Assembly (NCBI GenBank): GCA_963277665.1
Contig: OY728136.1
Location: forward strand, 1,978,540,576 to 1,978,604,575
From: Viscum album
Lineage: Eukaryota > Streptophyta > Magnoliopsida > Santalales > Viscaceae
Direction: 5' to 3'
DNA length: 64,000 nucleotides
The notes under the pieces are model-generated. The model saw only the letters and a list, made by a program, of their open reading frames with translations, was not told the origin of the DNA and made no database searches. Positions 1-10,703 of this stretch are shown in pieces (positions within the stretch are counted from its first letter, which is position 1; every line of letters starts with the position of its first letter). A program made the position numbers and the translations under genes.

Positions 1-1357
1 ATACTAAGTTTATGTTAACTATGTGAACCTTTACATGTTGTTAATTTCTCCAGGAATTATATTTTAAATGTGATTTGTGGTAGAGTTATGATAAAAGGGA
101 AGAACACAAATGGGAATCTTTATCTCATCAGTGGAAAAGAAGACACGTGCTTCCTATATAAGGAGGAATAAAACATATTATGGAATAAAATTCTTGGACA
201 CTTGATCCAATAGTACACAGAATACCTGGTGAAGAATGATAGAGATTGCGATATCCCTATAATATCACATGATCATAGACACAAGTGTAATATGTGTAAA
301 AAAAATTAAGATTATTCCAAAGACATAAAAACTGAAAGGAAATAAGTCTATGATATTTATTGAATTGGTTCATATTTATGTATTTGAACTAATATCACCA
401 TGATACATTGAAAAAAAGTGATACTATGTGCTATTAATTTTTTATTATAGTAGGATGGTGTGGTTGATATACATCACTCAAGAGTTAGATGTGTTCAATT
501 TTAATACATAGTATTAGAGGAGGGATGAAATGATTTGTTGGAAGAATATTTTAAAATTATGAATCAACATTTTCATGTATTTTACTAATAGAAATTTAGA
601 GGATTATATTCAGAAACATAGGATAAGAAACCAAATTCAATCAATGAAAACTCCCCAACAAAATGATTTAGTTGAAAAAATAAATTAAATCATAAAAATA
701 TGAGAAAAATGATGCTTATTAATAAATACCTACCAAATAAGTGTTAGAAAGAGGTAGTGATGTCAACATTATATATATCTAATGGATATGTTTTTTGTTA
801 GAGAAAATAAAATACTCCATATTATATATGGGATGGGAGGAATCCAATATTTAAATACATTAAAATCATTAAAAGTAAATGTTATATTCTAAATGATGAG
901 AAATTGAGGATGTTTGAGTCCCTTAATGATGAATGGATTTTACATGGCTAATAATCTTTGAGGAAGGAATGAAATTATTTAAATAAAAGGCATGTAAAGG
1001 CTATTTATTTTCAATACAAAACTATTTTTTAAAATGAGCATAATATTTAAGTAATAAGTTAACATGTTATGGAAGAAAGTGTTAAAGAGTTGAGTAGATT
1101 TGGGGGATCACAAAAAAAGTATGATAGTTATAGAAAATATACTAATGATGAGAAGAATGAATTTATTCTAGTAGATGCATAGTGGTAGCAAATTAAGGCA
1201 AAAATTGAAGAGTAGGATATCATTGGTGATGATAAAGTGCTAGTTCAAATGATGATGATGAAGTATCTATAAAAAACATTACTATTATCTCATGTAGATT
1301 AAGTGTTTTGAAGAATATTCTAGAGATGAGAATTGGGTCTAAGAGATGCTTGAAGAG
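1..1357 (+). pseudogene. Ty1/copia pol remnant, left half (GAG-pre-integrase and integrase)
   Basis: This is the left part of a decayed Ty1/copia polyprotein; its beginning lies outside the window. From base 88 the frame reads KGKNTNGNLYLISGKE, typical of the GAG-pre-integrase domain, followed near 175-210 by LWNKILGHL, the counterpart of the LWHxRLGH zinc-binding motif. Around 400-470 comes YYVLLIFYYSRMVWLIY, the integrase core strand that normally reads FIDDYSRxVW; the catalytic aspartates are lost. At 650-679 TPQQNDLVEK matches the TPQQNGVVER signature with its glutamate, and about 809-870 resembles TPYELWxGxKP. Many stops and frameshifts show it is dead. The frame stops at 1357, where the Tat/Ogre element inserted, and resumes at 57401: the codons read EMLEE up to the TSD and LEH after it. 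Confidence 0.85.
1353..1357. repeat. Target-site duplication AAGAG, left copy (Tat/Ogre element)
   Basis: AAGAG directly precedes the left LTR and recurs at 57396-57400 directly after the right LTR. Removing the element and one copy restores a continuous copia reading frame (EMLEE then LEH), which supports the call independently. Confidence 0.85.
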
Positions 1358-1857
1358 TGTTGATGCCCACCAAATAAGCATCACAAAAATCAAAAAGGAA
1401 ATAATACCTAAATACGGGTATTAATTTCCCTAAAAAAGTAAAGGAAGAAGCGAATGGTTGGGACTTGCAGATCCCATAATACCTTAAGGGACTCATGATC
1501 CCTTAACCACTCCATGGTCACACAAAGGCTCAATTCCTAGAGCATAACCCATGGTAAGTCTAAAAAATCCCCCATTTCAAAACCTTCCTACTCATAGGAA
1601 CGCACTCTAGAACAATTTGGCCGCATGGTGATAACCAAGTGAGCACCCTTATATGAATAGTTTATCATTGGAAAGTGCTTGAAAAATCACGCAAAATCCT
1701 TCAGAAATAAGGAAGGATGATATTGAAAAGTAGATACTCCTAGTGGTCATGAAGCTCATGCTATATATCATCATTGGAGAGAATAAAATTCCTTGATGAT
1801 ATCAAAGCCAAATATCATGATCCCTAAGCCTTTTGAAATATAAAACAAAGGATGTAA

Positions 1858-2640
1858 AGTGAAGGAGGTGAGAGGGGTTGGCGGTCGCTTAAGGACATGC
1901 AACCCTCCCTCGAGCGACCCATGAGACGTCATGAGTCCTTGGGGACATGTCTGCCTTATCTCACAAATCCCTTTTTCATGTCAGCCCCACCACATGGAGG
2001 TCCCTGGGTGCACCCAAGAAACTCTGCGACACTCTAAGGACAGATAGATGGATTTTAGCATTACATGCTAGCACACTCATCATATGAACCATATTCATCA
2101 CGCGATGCATCATCATACAATTGAGTACAAATCCCAGACATTTCTCATGCAAAATTTCATAATCTCTAAACATTGTAAAATAAAAAAATGATATAGAAAG
2201 TGGGAAGCGATAGGTGTTTTTGGTTGCTAAAGGACATGAGATGCAGCCCTGGCGACCAACAAGATGCCGCGAGTCCTCGACGACATGTCTTCCTTGCATC
2301 ACGAGAACCCTTTGACTTGTCATACTCACTATACAAAGCACACCAGGAAACTTCAAGGTTCTATAAGGATGAAAGAATATATATTTCCATGGAAGGATCA
2401 TGCACACCCATATGACCCATGTTGGTCACGCGATGCATCATTGAAAAATAGAAGAAATATCCAAAAACAACTCATGTAATCTCACATGAATCCCAAAATT
2501 TGTAAAATAAAACAAAAGGGGTGAAAAGGGAGAAGGTGACAGGTGTTTACGGTCCCTAAATGTCATTCTACGTACCCATGATGTAGTCCAACGAGACCCC
2601 ATGACAAGTCACCCATGGTATCATGAGTGTCTTTCAACAT
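1858..2640 (+). repeat. About 330-bp subrepeats inside the Tat/Ogre 5' LTR
   Basis: Three diverged direct repeats start near 1858, 2194 and 2521 (spacing 336 and 327 bp). Each opens with a purine-rich stretch (GGAGGTGAGAGG type), then GGT(C/T)NCTAAAGGACATG and a GCGACC...GAGTCC segment. The right LTR has the same units near 54120, 54457 and 54787. The third unit is the least conserved. Open frames seen here on either strand are not coding. Confidence 0.7.
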
Positions 2641-3879
2641 GCATTTGGATCTTTCAAAGGACATCAGACATATTAGTACAATGACTTGGTAGTCCTTCAA
2701 CATGACAGCGTGACCAAACAAATTTTCAATAATAAAAAATAATCCAAAAAGTGAAGCATTTATGGAAGAGACTTGTGATTTCTGAATATCTAAAGATACA
2801 TTCAGACCAGTCCATGACAGAGACCCACGAAGCCATGTGGGGATAAATGCTATCACCGACTCCATCTTGGACTCACACCAGATACTCCGCACAAAATAGT
2901 AAGTATCAGGGTGGTGATTCTTATAAATTTCCCATTGTAACATGAAGAAAGGGTTTCACTTAAACTGTTAATATGCACACTGGATGCCCAGACTCTGCAG
3001 GATTTGACTCCCTAAATCTGTAGACTTCACCGAGAAACTGATCATGTGATTGACCAGATTTTTGTTAGGTAATATACATACAAGAAGACGAATTAGTCAT
3101 TCACTAGGTATAAAGAACTTCGTGTGATCATCCATAGATCATGAGAAGGACCTATGGTGGGTTATGCGAATAACATATCGTAAGCCCACTAGATCACGTG
3201 AGACTCAAGACAAACTAACATTGAATAAAACCAAGGAATCCATGACAAAAGGTCTAGGGATGAGGTTAATAGTGGAGGGATTAAGAAAAATACATGATCG
3301 ATGACCCTTATATGCTTAGCACAAATCATCCAAAGACACATGACAACAGTAAGGGATGTCACCTGGATGTTGATACACCTCTTAAGTATTCCATCCAGGA
3401 CACATGAAGTGCTCAAAACATGTTAGAGAAAGTTAAATGGTCCCCCAATGGGAAGCAATTTGTTCCCACGAATGCACTAGGTCTATCAACCAAGACTTGT
3501 GACATCCTCTAGACACATCGTATGACTCATATAACAGTGCCGGTTTATATCAGCTGAGTCTCATGAAGGCATCTAGACATGATATCCAAGATCTTGTGAT
3601 TCCCTATGGGAAAGTCATCTAAGAATCACAATTTCCTCCTGACATGTCATCCATGTCATGTGATGTATCCAAGGGGTGTCAGCCAAGATACATGATTCCC
3701 CTTAGACTATTCCACACTGGCTCCCACAACACCCTTTATATGTGTCAATCCAGGTCAAGCGATGTCTTCAAGGACATTCCAATCGGGTCATACGATTCCC
3801 ACTGCACAAGAAGGCTATATCAACAGGGCATCCTAGGGCTTGACAATATTGCCTTTCCTCGGTGTTGAAGCCCCAATCA

Positions 3880-4560
3880 ATAATAATACCTTAATGTGTG
3901 GGTCCCAATTTAAAGGTAACCTCAATGAATCTAATTCTTGACATGCTCAAGATATTTAGGCTACCTATCCCTGAGGTTTGAGCTTCATATTTATCATCCA
4001 GGGAGATCCTATTATCTAAGGCCCTTACTCAAAATAATTTCATTGATTATTTATTATACCTTGTTTCTCATAATGATCATAGATCACGCGGGATTAAGGA
4101 ATCTCAATGATCATGGAATATGTACTATAAACTTACAAAAAGTTACTAGACAACCTTAATGTGTAGGTCCCTGATATAAACTGAACTATAATGAATCTGA
4201 TTCTTAGCTTACTTAGGATATGTAGGATGCCTCCTCAAGGCCCGAGATCTATACTGAAAACCCCAAGGCTAGTTCCAATACATAACCCCATATCTACATG
4301 TGATGATTATAATAATCTACTACCCCTTTTTCCCAGACTAAGCATAGCTCACATGGGATTATGAGGATGCAAAGAACACCTCCCTGAGCATCATGAATAT
4401 CCATTAACCTGGTAAATGGTATTGAAACCCCTTATGCAAGGGTATATACCATGGGTCTAGTTCTAAGGATGTGAATGAACTATGTGGGTTTTGATCACTT
4501 CCATAATCAGGATACATAGGACTCCACATTAAAACTTATTCCCATCCTCAGAATATTAAT
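3880..4560 (+). repeat. About 270-290-bp diverged subrepeats inside the Tat/Ogre 5' LTR
   Basis: A second subrepeat family starts near 3888, 4155 and 4440. Units share CCTTAATGTGTRGGTCCC or similar, then AATGAATCTRATTCTT, then a GGATAYGTAGG-like segment, and end near a REGION reading CTAAGCATAGCTCAC or ATGATCATAGATCAC. Matching units lie at about 56160-56800 in the right LTR. Confidence 0.5.
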
Positions 4561-5116
4561 GGTCTCCTTATATGGAAGCATATATAGAAGAATTGGGTTA
4601 TATATATTTATCATATAAGTATCCACCCATCACCAAAATTGACATAGAAACTCATATACATACATATGGATCCACTAATAAAATCCCAATATTTTTCTTA
4701 TGCAAGATAAATAATCACTAGTCATTCCGTTAGGGTAACCAGTCCCGTATCAGGATTAAGAATAGATTCATGAACATATCTTAAATCTATAAGAGAGTCC
4801 CTGAGTAGAAAATAATTCACCCCAAATGGTGCGATAAGCCCAAACCCCTCTCATCTCGACAAATACAATCCCCTAGGATTCATTGGGTCTAAAGACCCAG
4901 TCGACCACTGGCCTTTGGAAATTAGGTATGTACCCAGCTACATATAGGGGAACCTTTGGGAGTTTGTAAGATATCGAAAACCTGAAAAAACAAAATACGA
5001 GACCCAAAATAAAATGATCAACCATTGCACCTTGTTAGAAATATAAAAAGTATACCCTACCCAGTCCATGTTGGGCCATTTTCTTTTAACATACCTTCAA
5101 TAATCCTGAGGAAAAA

Positions 5117-5601
5117 ATGGTGAAGCCAACATGAAACTTTCTAATAGAAAAAATTGAGTTACAATCCATAAATCTGTATTGCTTACCCCAATATGAAAAA
5201 TAGTACTTATGGTCTTTACATGAATCTCTTAGGACACTTTGTTTTTCAAACCATTATTATAAACAAATTAGTAAGACCATCATAAACAAGGATTCTTGTA
5301 AGTCTATCCTCGTGCTGACAAGTCCACATGAGGAGAATAGATAGAAAGAGAATACATGACAATTTTGTTAACTATGAATATGTGATAGAGAATTTTCATG
5401 CCAATTATATAGCACTGATCGGTAACCTTTTTCTTTGTTGTCTATATTATTACAACATCCCAACCCGAGGAAATTTATTCATCATCCAGACTCGTTCTAG
5501 TACCTCCTCCCCTACTGTGACCCCCGTGGGTTATAATGTGATCTCACCTTATAGATGGATCCAAAAAAATATAGCGAATAAAATGATCTGGGAGTACAAC
5601 T
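5117..5601 (+). other. Tat/Ogre 5' leader, part 1, with a possible primer-binding site
   Basis: This is internal DNA between the 5' LTR and the C1 insertion. TGGTGAAGCC at 5118-5127 sits where a primer-binding site should be and starts with the expected TGG, but I cannot match it to a specific tRNA. An open frame from 5328 runs into the C1 element; it has no motif I recognise and continues after the insertion only as far as a stop. Confidence 0.45.
5597..5601. repeat. Target-site duplication ACAAC, left copy (element C1)
   Basis: ACAAC lies immediately before the left LTR of C1 and again at 15904-15908 immediately after the right LTR. The perfect match fixes the ends of C1 to the base. Confidence 0.9.
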
Positions 5602-7181
5602 GTACAGACCAGAAGCTTATCGTACATGGACATTACATTACTTTTGCGGAATACTTAGTACATAACAAAAACACACACACAAGGATCGTAATAGTTTAGT
5701 GTCTTTGGAAACTCGGAACATAATCTTCTAATCGTGGTGAAAGATCTTCAATATCTCCCATAAAGATCTTCCATTTTTTTTACCTAAAACCTTTCTTTAT
5801 ATCCTGGGGAAAAGAAAACATAAAAGGGTGAGCTCAAATGCTCAGCAAGTAAAATAAAGGAACTAAAAATCATATCATATCTTTTTGAAAATCATAACCT
5901 GCAAAAGAGATCATAATATCTTAACATTGAACAAATCATAGAAGTGAAAATGAGATCCCCATAATCATAACATGAAACTTTAAACTTTGTGGCATGCACA
6001 CATAATCATGGAAAATCATTTCTTGTTAGTCATGACTCATTTCCAAGACTATCTTAGTGGACAAAGTCCCTTTCTGAACTGAGTCACCCTCGTTCCAGTC
6101 CTGTTTCACTGAACCGGTATAACCTACCGTTCCAGCCATGTCTATCTCATGAGATATAAAATCTTTACCCAATGAATTGGAGTGAGATATAGGTCCCACC
6201 CATCTTATAATGAATCCTTTCTTATGTGTGCCACATAATCATAAAACATACATCATCGCATAACACATGTAACAAAAATGGGATTCTTGAAACATCATGA
6301 CATCATAAAACAAACCATATAAGATAAAGGAATTCATAAAAATATTTCCATCATAACATAATCAAACCAATGTAATAATAGGGAAAAAAAGAGAACCCTT
6401 TTATTATCTTATATGGAAAATAATTTTGATAAAATACTTGAACTCCATTCTTGAGGAAAATATCCTTTCTACTTCAAAAACACTTTTCATTTATTAACAT
6501 TTCATACAATTTTAAACTAAAAGAAGTTGATTAAAAATAAACTTTAATACTTGTAAAGAAAGCTTCTTGGAAATAATGTTTTAAGAATCCATTCATGCCG
6601 TATAAGTTAAAAAAAACATTCTTTGTACTTTTGTCGGAAAAGTCAAAAAGTACCTCGTACGAAAAACGAAAAAAGATTCCTTTAATATCTTTTACTAAAA
6701 ACTCACCAAAGGGTAAAATAGGATTTAAACTATTGTAAGTGGATGGAAAAAATATTACATATTGAGGGAACATGGATGTGGATGATAAAATACACCCCAG
6801 TAAATGCCAAAGTAAAAACAATCTCGGATAAAAATGAGATTGTGATATTTTCCTTACCTTAGGTCCGATTTGCTTCGTAAGTGTCCGAACCTCCTGTATA
6901 GTGATTTAAATCATGTTATTGACTTATTCCAGAATCATATTCATTTTTATTATATCATATATGGTCCACTTATGACTTTATATTACCCGTTCTTTTGTAA
7001 ATTCATGTTAAAGTAGCGTTTTGGGTAAAATCGTCTCATTTGTTGTTTGTGTTTTTAACTTGTAATTATTCATATGATTACTTAGATCATGATTACTTAA
7101 ATCCAGAATATAAAACATGATTTATATATATATATTCAGAATATACATATATAATAAATCAGTAAATGGAAATAAATACAC

Positions 7182-7607
7182 CGTTCATGGAGACGGTAGT
7201 CCGTACGTACGCATGAACGCTGTTTTCGTTTCCTTATTGAATTGAATGGAATTAAGTAGATGACATACATATAAATATAAATAATTACAGTATCATTATT
7301 AGGTAATATATTTCATTAGTAATTATTATATATACTTTATAATCATTCATTAATGGTTAATCATTGAGAATGAATCTCATCGCGTCGTGGAGACAGTAGT
7401 CCGTACGTACGCACGAGCGATGATATCATTCCCATGGTAGTGGAATTGCGTTGAAGTGTATTTATACTATTTCAGTATCAATATCACTTTATAATAATCA
7501 TATATAGTTACTCATTAAACCATTATACCCATCCAATTAAGGTGGTGGCAGAAAATAGATTACACCACGGTGTGGAGACGGTATTCCGTACGTACGCACG
7601 CGCGGTG
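7182..7607 (-). other. Array of three hairpins with a shared palindromic loop (3' LTR copy)
   Basis: Hairpin 1: arms 7182-7189 (CGTTCATG) and 7212-7219 (CATGAACG), a perfect 8-bp stem. Hairpin 2: arms 7377-7389 and 7412-7423, 12 bp with one bulged G. Hairpin 3: arms 7563-7574 and 7597-7607, an outer CACC/GGTG and an inner 5-bp stem around an internal loop. Each loop is 22 nt (7190-7211, 7390-7411, 7575-7596), nearly invariant, and ends in the self-complementary CGTACGTACG. ACGG...CCGT inside the loop could also pair. The stems differ in sequence but each stays complementary. The function is unknown. Confidence 0.75.
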
Positions 7608-7646
7608 ATTTCCTTTTTCCGCAGGATGGATAGAAGGTTAATTAGA

Positions 7647-7717
7647 GTTGTTTCATATTTATAATAACATATCAGTATGTAAGTAATACTGATGTTATTA
7701 CATTATCATGAAACAAC
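7647..7717 (-). other. 71-nt imperfect hairpin in the C1 LTR
   Basis: The outer arms GTTGTTTCAT (7647-7656) and ATGAAACAAC (7708-7717) are perfectly complementary. Inner arms AATAACAT..CAGTA and TACTGATGTTATT extend the stem with a 2-nt bulge. The other LTR has the same structure at 14127-14197. It lies between the TATA box and the three-hairpin array, so it would be in the RNA leader. Confidence 0.6.
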
Positions 7718-7943
7718 TAAAGAAGAAGAAGTTGAAGAAGAAAGAAATTGAAAAGATCGGTAATGGTTATTACCTCTTCTTTGAAACGCCTCTTTGAATC
7801 CTTCACTTAGGGAACTAAGATTGGTCTTTGAAGAAGACCAGGACCTCTAGGATTATTCTAGGGAATTGGAGAAGGGAAAATGGCAGGGTTTGGCCGAGCT
7901 TGAGTGCTCAAATTGGTGTGAGGAGGAGGGGGAGGAGGTGCCC

Positions 7944-7950
7944 TTTTATA
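7944..7950 (-). promoter_or_regulatory. TATA box of the C1 LTR promoter (3' LTR copy)
   Basis: The minus strand reads CCCTTATAAAAGGGCACC here, a strong plant TATA box; the same sequence is at 14423-14429 in the 5' LTR. Transcription would start roughly 30 bp lower in coordinate, near 7915 (and near 14394 in the 5' LTR). GGTGCCC/GGGCACC arms flank it as an inverted repeat (7938-7969). Confidence 0.6.
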
Positions 7951-9425
7951 AGGGAGGAGAGGGGCACCTTAGGAATATCTCAAAATATTATTTTATATGA
8001 AAGTCAAAATCGGTTTATAATGGTTCCAAAGGGTCCTATTTCGAAGATAAAGTGGGGATGGGTCTAAATCCTATCAACCAATAGGATTTAGACAAGTTTA
8101 GGGTATTATTTTATCCTTATCAATTAGATTTAACGCTAAGTTAAATAATTTAACTTTTACCATGTCTTTTTGTTTTCTTTCACTATATGGTTAATACACT
8201 TACTATAACATGTCAAACGAACCCCAAATTGTTTATTATTAATATATATATCCTTATCTAAGTCATTTGGCCGATCCTTAGATTTTTAGGAATAAAATAA
8301 CAATTAATAATATAATATTTTATTTAAAAACTATTTTGTGTCAATTTTGACACTATTTGATATATGATTTTTGTGAAAGTCATAACAGAATTATATGTTC
8401 GAACCAAGTTGATTAAATCAACATTAATATATCATAGTAACCTATAAAATTAGTTGAATTCATAAAAAGTCTCAAATTACATTTATTTTGGTGTTTATAA
8501 AATCAATTATGTCAATATTTCATTAATAAGATAATTACCTCATCATCATTGTGTCATAAATAAATTAAATTATTTAATGTCTAAAAATTACAAATAAAAT
8601 ACCATTATGTAGGAAATCTTTTTATATTTCTAATGAATATTTATAGTCGAATTTATCTTATGTATAACCCCATATTAAAAATGATTTACTTATTAAACTT
8701 TGATTTTAACTATTTTAACCCTTCTTTAAATAAATTAATAATAAATGTCCTAATCTAATCCAAGTGGGCCTAAATGGTCATATTTTATTCATAAGGTTGT
8801 TTTTGGTCGAATTACACTTATCCAATAGAATTAGGACATGTGTTAGGGTAATAGTAATATCATATTTACCCTTAGTTACCCTATTTACTATTAACCGCGG
8901 TAAAAAAAGTAAAAAGTTACTATTCACCAAAAAATTATTTTTATCTCATTGAACCACATTTTACTTACTGATATCAACCGTGTCTGTCAGATTTTCAAAA
9001 TTCCATTCACAGAAGCGGTAAAATTAAGTTTTATGCAAAATTCAGTTTTTAACCTACCACTTAGTGGTTTCACTATTCATCAAAAATTGAAAGTTTTCAG
9101 AAAAATACCAAAATTTCACCCTAGGCTAATTTCGATATTCTGAGTCCAAAAATGAAGTCCATTTTGAAAAATAAAATTTCTAAAATTTTAAAAGGATGTT
9201 ATTACTGTTCATAACGGCTAGTTATAATAATATTTTAATAGCATATTGTTGTTTAGTGAAACTCGGTATTGCGTACTACACACGCTATCGAGGAAGGTTG
9301 CGATTGTGTGTAATGAAAGGCAAGTCAAGGATGCGTGTTGTGCAAGCTCCTTTTTGTGTTGCGTACAACACAAGACATTAGTGAAATTAAAAAGAATATT
9401 TTTCATAAAATCTTGGGCTATTACA

Positions 9426-9445
9426 TTCTACCCCCCTTAAAATGA
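9426..9445 (-). other. Polypurine tract of C1
   Basis: The minus strand reads AAGGGGGGTAGAA directly before the 3' LTR start TGTAATAG. This is where second-strand DNA synthesis would be primed. Confidence 0.75.
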
Positions 9446-10703
9446 ATTTCTCCCTCGAAATTCGTCGGGGTTATAAATAGTTTACTATTCGAAAGTTTCT
9501 TTAATAGAAACCCACATCGTAAAAAGGAATACAAAAACTTGTCTTTAAAAACTAAAGTATGAAATGTAACGATTACCCAAATAAACTAATAACTGGGTTT
9601 CCACATAGGTGAAAATATGGATATGGAAGAAAAATCTAACCATCATGTTCTGATGGAGAGTGGTAGAGAACATGGCTATGGAAAAGCCAACAATCACAAA
9701 TCCATAAATTTGTGACGATCTAAGGTACTATCCGATTCATCAGGTATAAGATCACTAGGACAACATTTTTGGTTTTCAAGATCATTTCCCTAAAGTTGAA
9801 AATTTGAATTAGAATAAATACTTTATTTATTTTGGTACAATCTCACTGTTTTTCATGCCTTGAACAATTTACACTTCATCTCTTAAATAAATGGAGTTGA
9901 ATTTGTTATTCGTGAAGTGTTAGCAGATCATGTGATAGAATGACGGGTCATTCCATCTGTCTCAAACAAAAGGTTAGCAAAAATTATATACATAAGTCGA
10001 TCTATAGTGAGATTAATCACATATGGTTCCTAAAATGGACTTATACTTCATATATCATACTGCTTAATATAATAAAACTAGTTTCTACTAAACAGGGACT
10101 TCCTGTAGGCCAGTGGTAGGCGATAAAGGCCAGTCGCACTTCGGTTGTGGGTTCGATTCCCACAGCCTTGTCTGAAGCGATGGGCTGTCGCCCGTCCTGC
10201 AGGTTGTCCTTTTAAAAAAAAAACTTCTATCCTTAAACAATACTAACTTATGTTCAACATAATCCATTCCAATCTTTAGGCTTACCCATAATACTGCAGT
10301 CCACTCTCATAATATAGTGAAAACAATTACCAGAGATTTAATACCATCGTTGATCCCCATATATCATAAGATATGTCTTGTTGGTCACATTCTAAACATT
10401 CAAAGTCCTTAATCATGTATTCTCTTGAATACCCATTGAAACTTAGTGAAAACATGAATGCAGTTACCAAAATCCTCAAAATTCTATATACTCAAACCAT
10501 GATATCACTTAGTCCTTATATCAATCATGAGCTCATGAACACTGTTAAACATTTCGTTTTCTCATTTTCCCTTCATTATGCTCATATCATCTTATTTCCA
10601 AAAATATCTAAATCACTTTGAATACCACATTAGACCAATACATAAATATTCCAATACTACATGATACAACATTATTTTGGAATCCCATTACATAAACACT
10701 TAA
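9446..10703 (-). other. C1 internal 3' region without pol
   Basis: This stretch lies between the gag stop and the polypurine tract. I see no protease, RT, RNase H or integrase motif in any frame, and the small open frames have no features. Apart from the SINE-like insert at 10105-10223 it shows nothing recognisable. The related element C2 has a matching stretch at 24287-25640. Confidence 0.6.
10105..10223 (+). mobile_element. tRNA-derived SINE-like insert in C1
   Basis: GGCCAGTGGTAGG resembles an RNA polymerase III A box, and GGTTCGATTCC at 10150-10160 is a B box. A poly-A stretch follows a TCCTTTT segment. A related copy is at the same relative place in C2 (24881-24988), so the insertion came before the two families split. 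It is opposite in strand to gag. It is not a tRNA gene: no cloverleaf with an anticodon arm and acceptor stem can be drawn. Confidence 0.6.

Larger units (their letters stand above)
1358..5116 (+). repeat. 5' LTR of the Tat/Ogre element
   Basis: It begins TGTTGATG and aligns along its whole length with 53624-57395, for example the shared GGTTGGRACTTGCAGATC near 1455 and 53720. The right end is placed after GAGGAAAAA, the counterpart of GAGGAAATA at the right LTR, whose end is fixed by the TSD. The terminal CA expected of an LTR is not preserved in either copy. Many substitutions and small indels separate the two copies, so the insertion is old. Confidence 0.85.
5602..9425 (-). repeat. 3' LTR of C1
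   Basis: On the minus strand it begins TGTAATAGCCC (at 9425) and ends at 5602 with CA. It matches 12080-15903 closely, with scattered single-base changes and no net length difference. By position of the TATA box at 7944-7950, U3 is about 1.5 kb and R plus U5 about 2.3 kb. Open frames over this LTR appear in both copies and have no protein features. Confidence 0.92.

Noticed and set aside
1..1357. Host gene exons
   Set aside because: Recognisable copia GAG-pre-integrase and integrase motifs explain the region.
7182..7607. A CRISPR-like array
   Set aside because: There are three hairpins about 190 bp apart in a plant LTR, with spacers that are themselves diverged repeats; no CRISPR features.
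10105..10223. A tRNA gene
   Set aside because: Only A- and B-box-like sequences are present; no acceptor stem or anticodon arm can be formed, and the module is repeated at the same place in C2.
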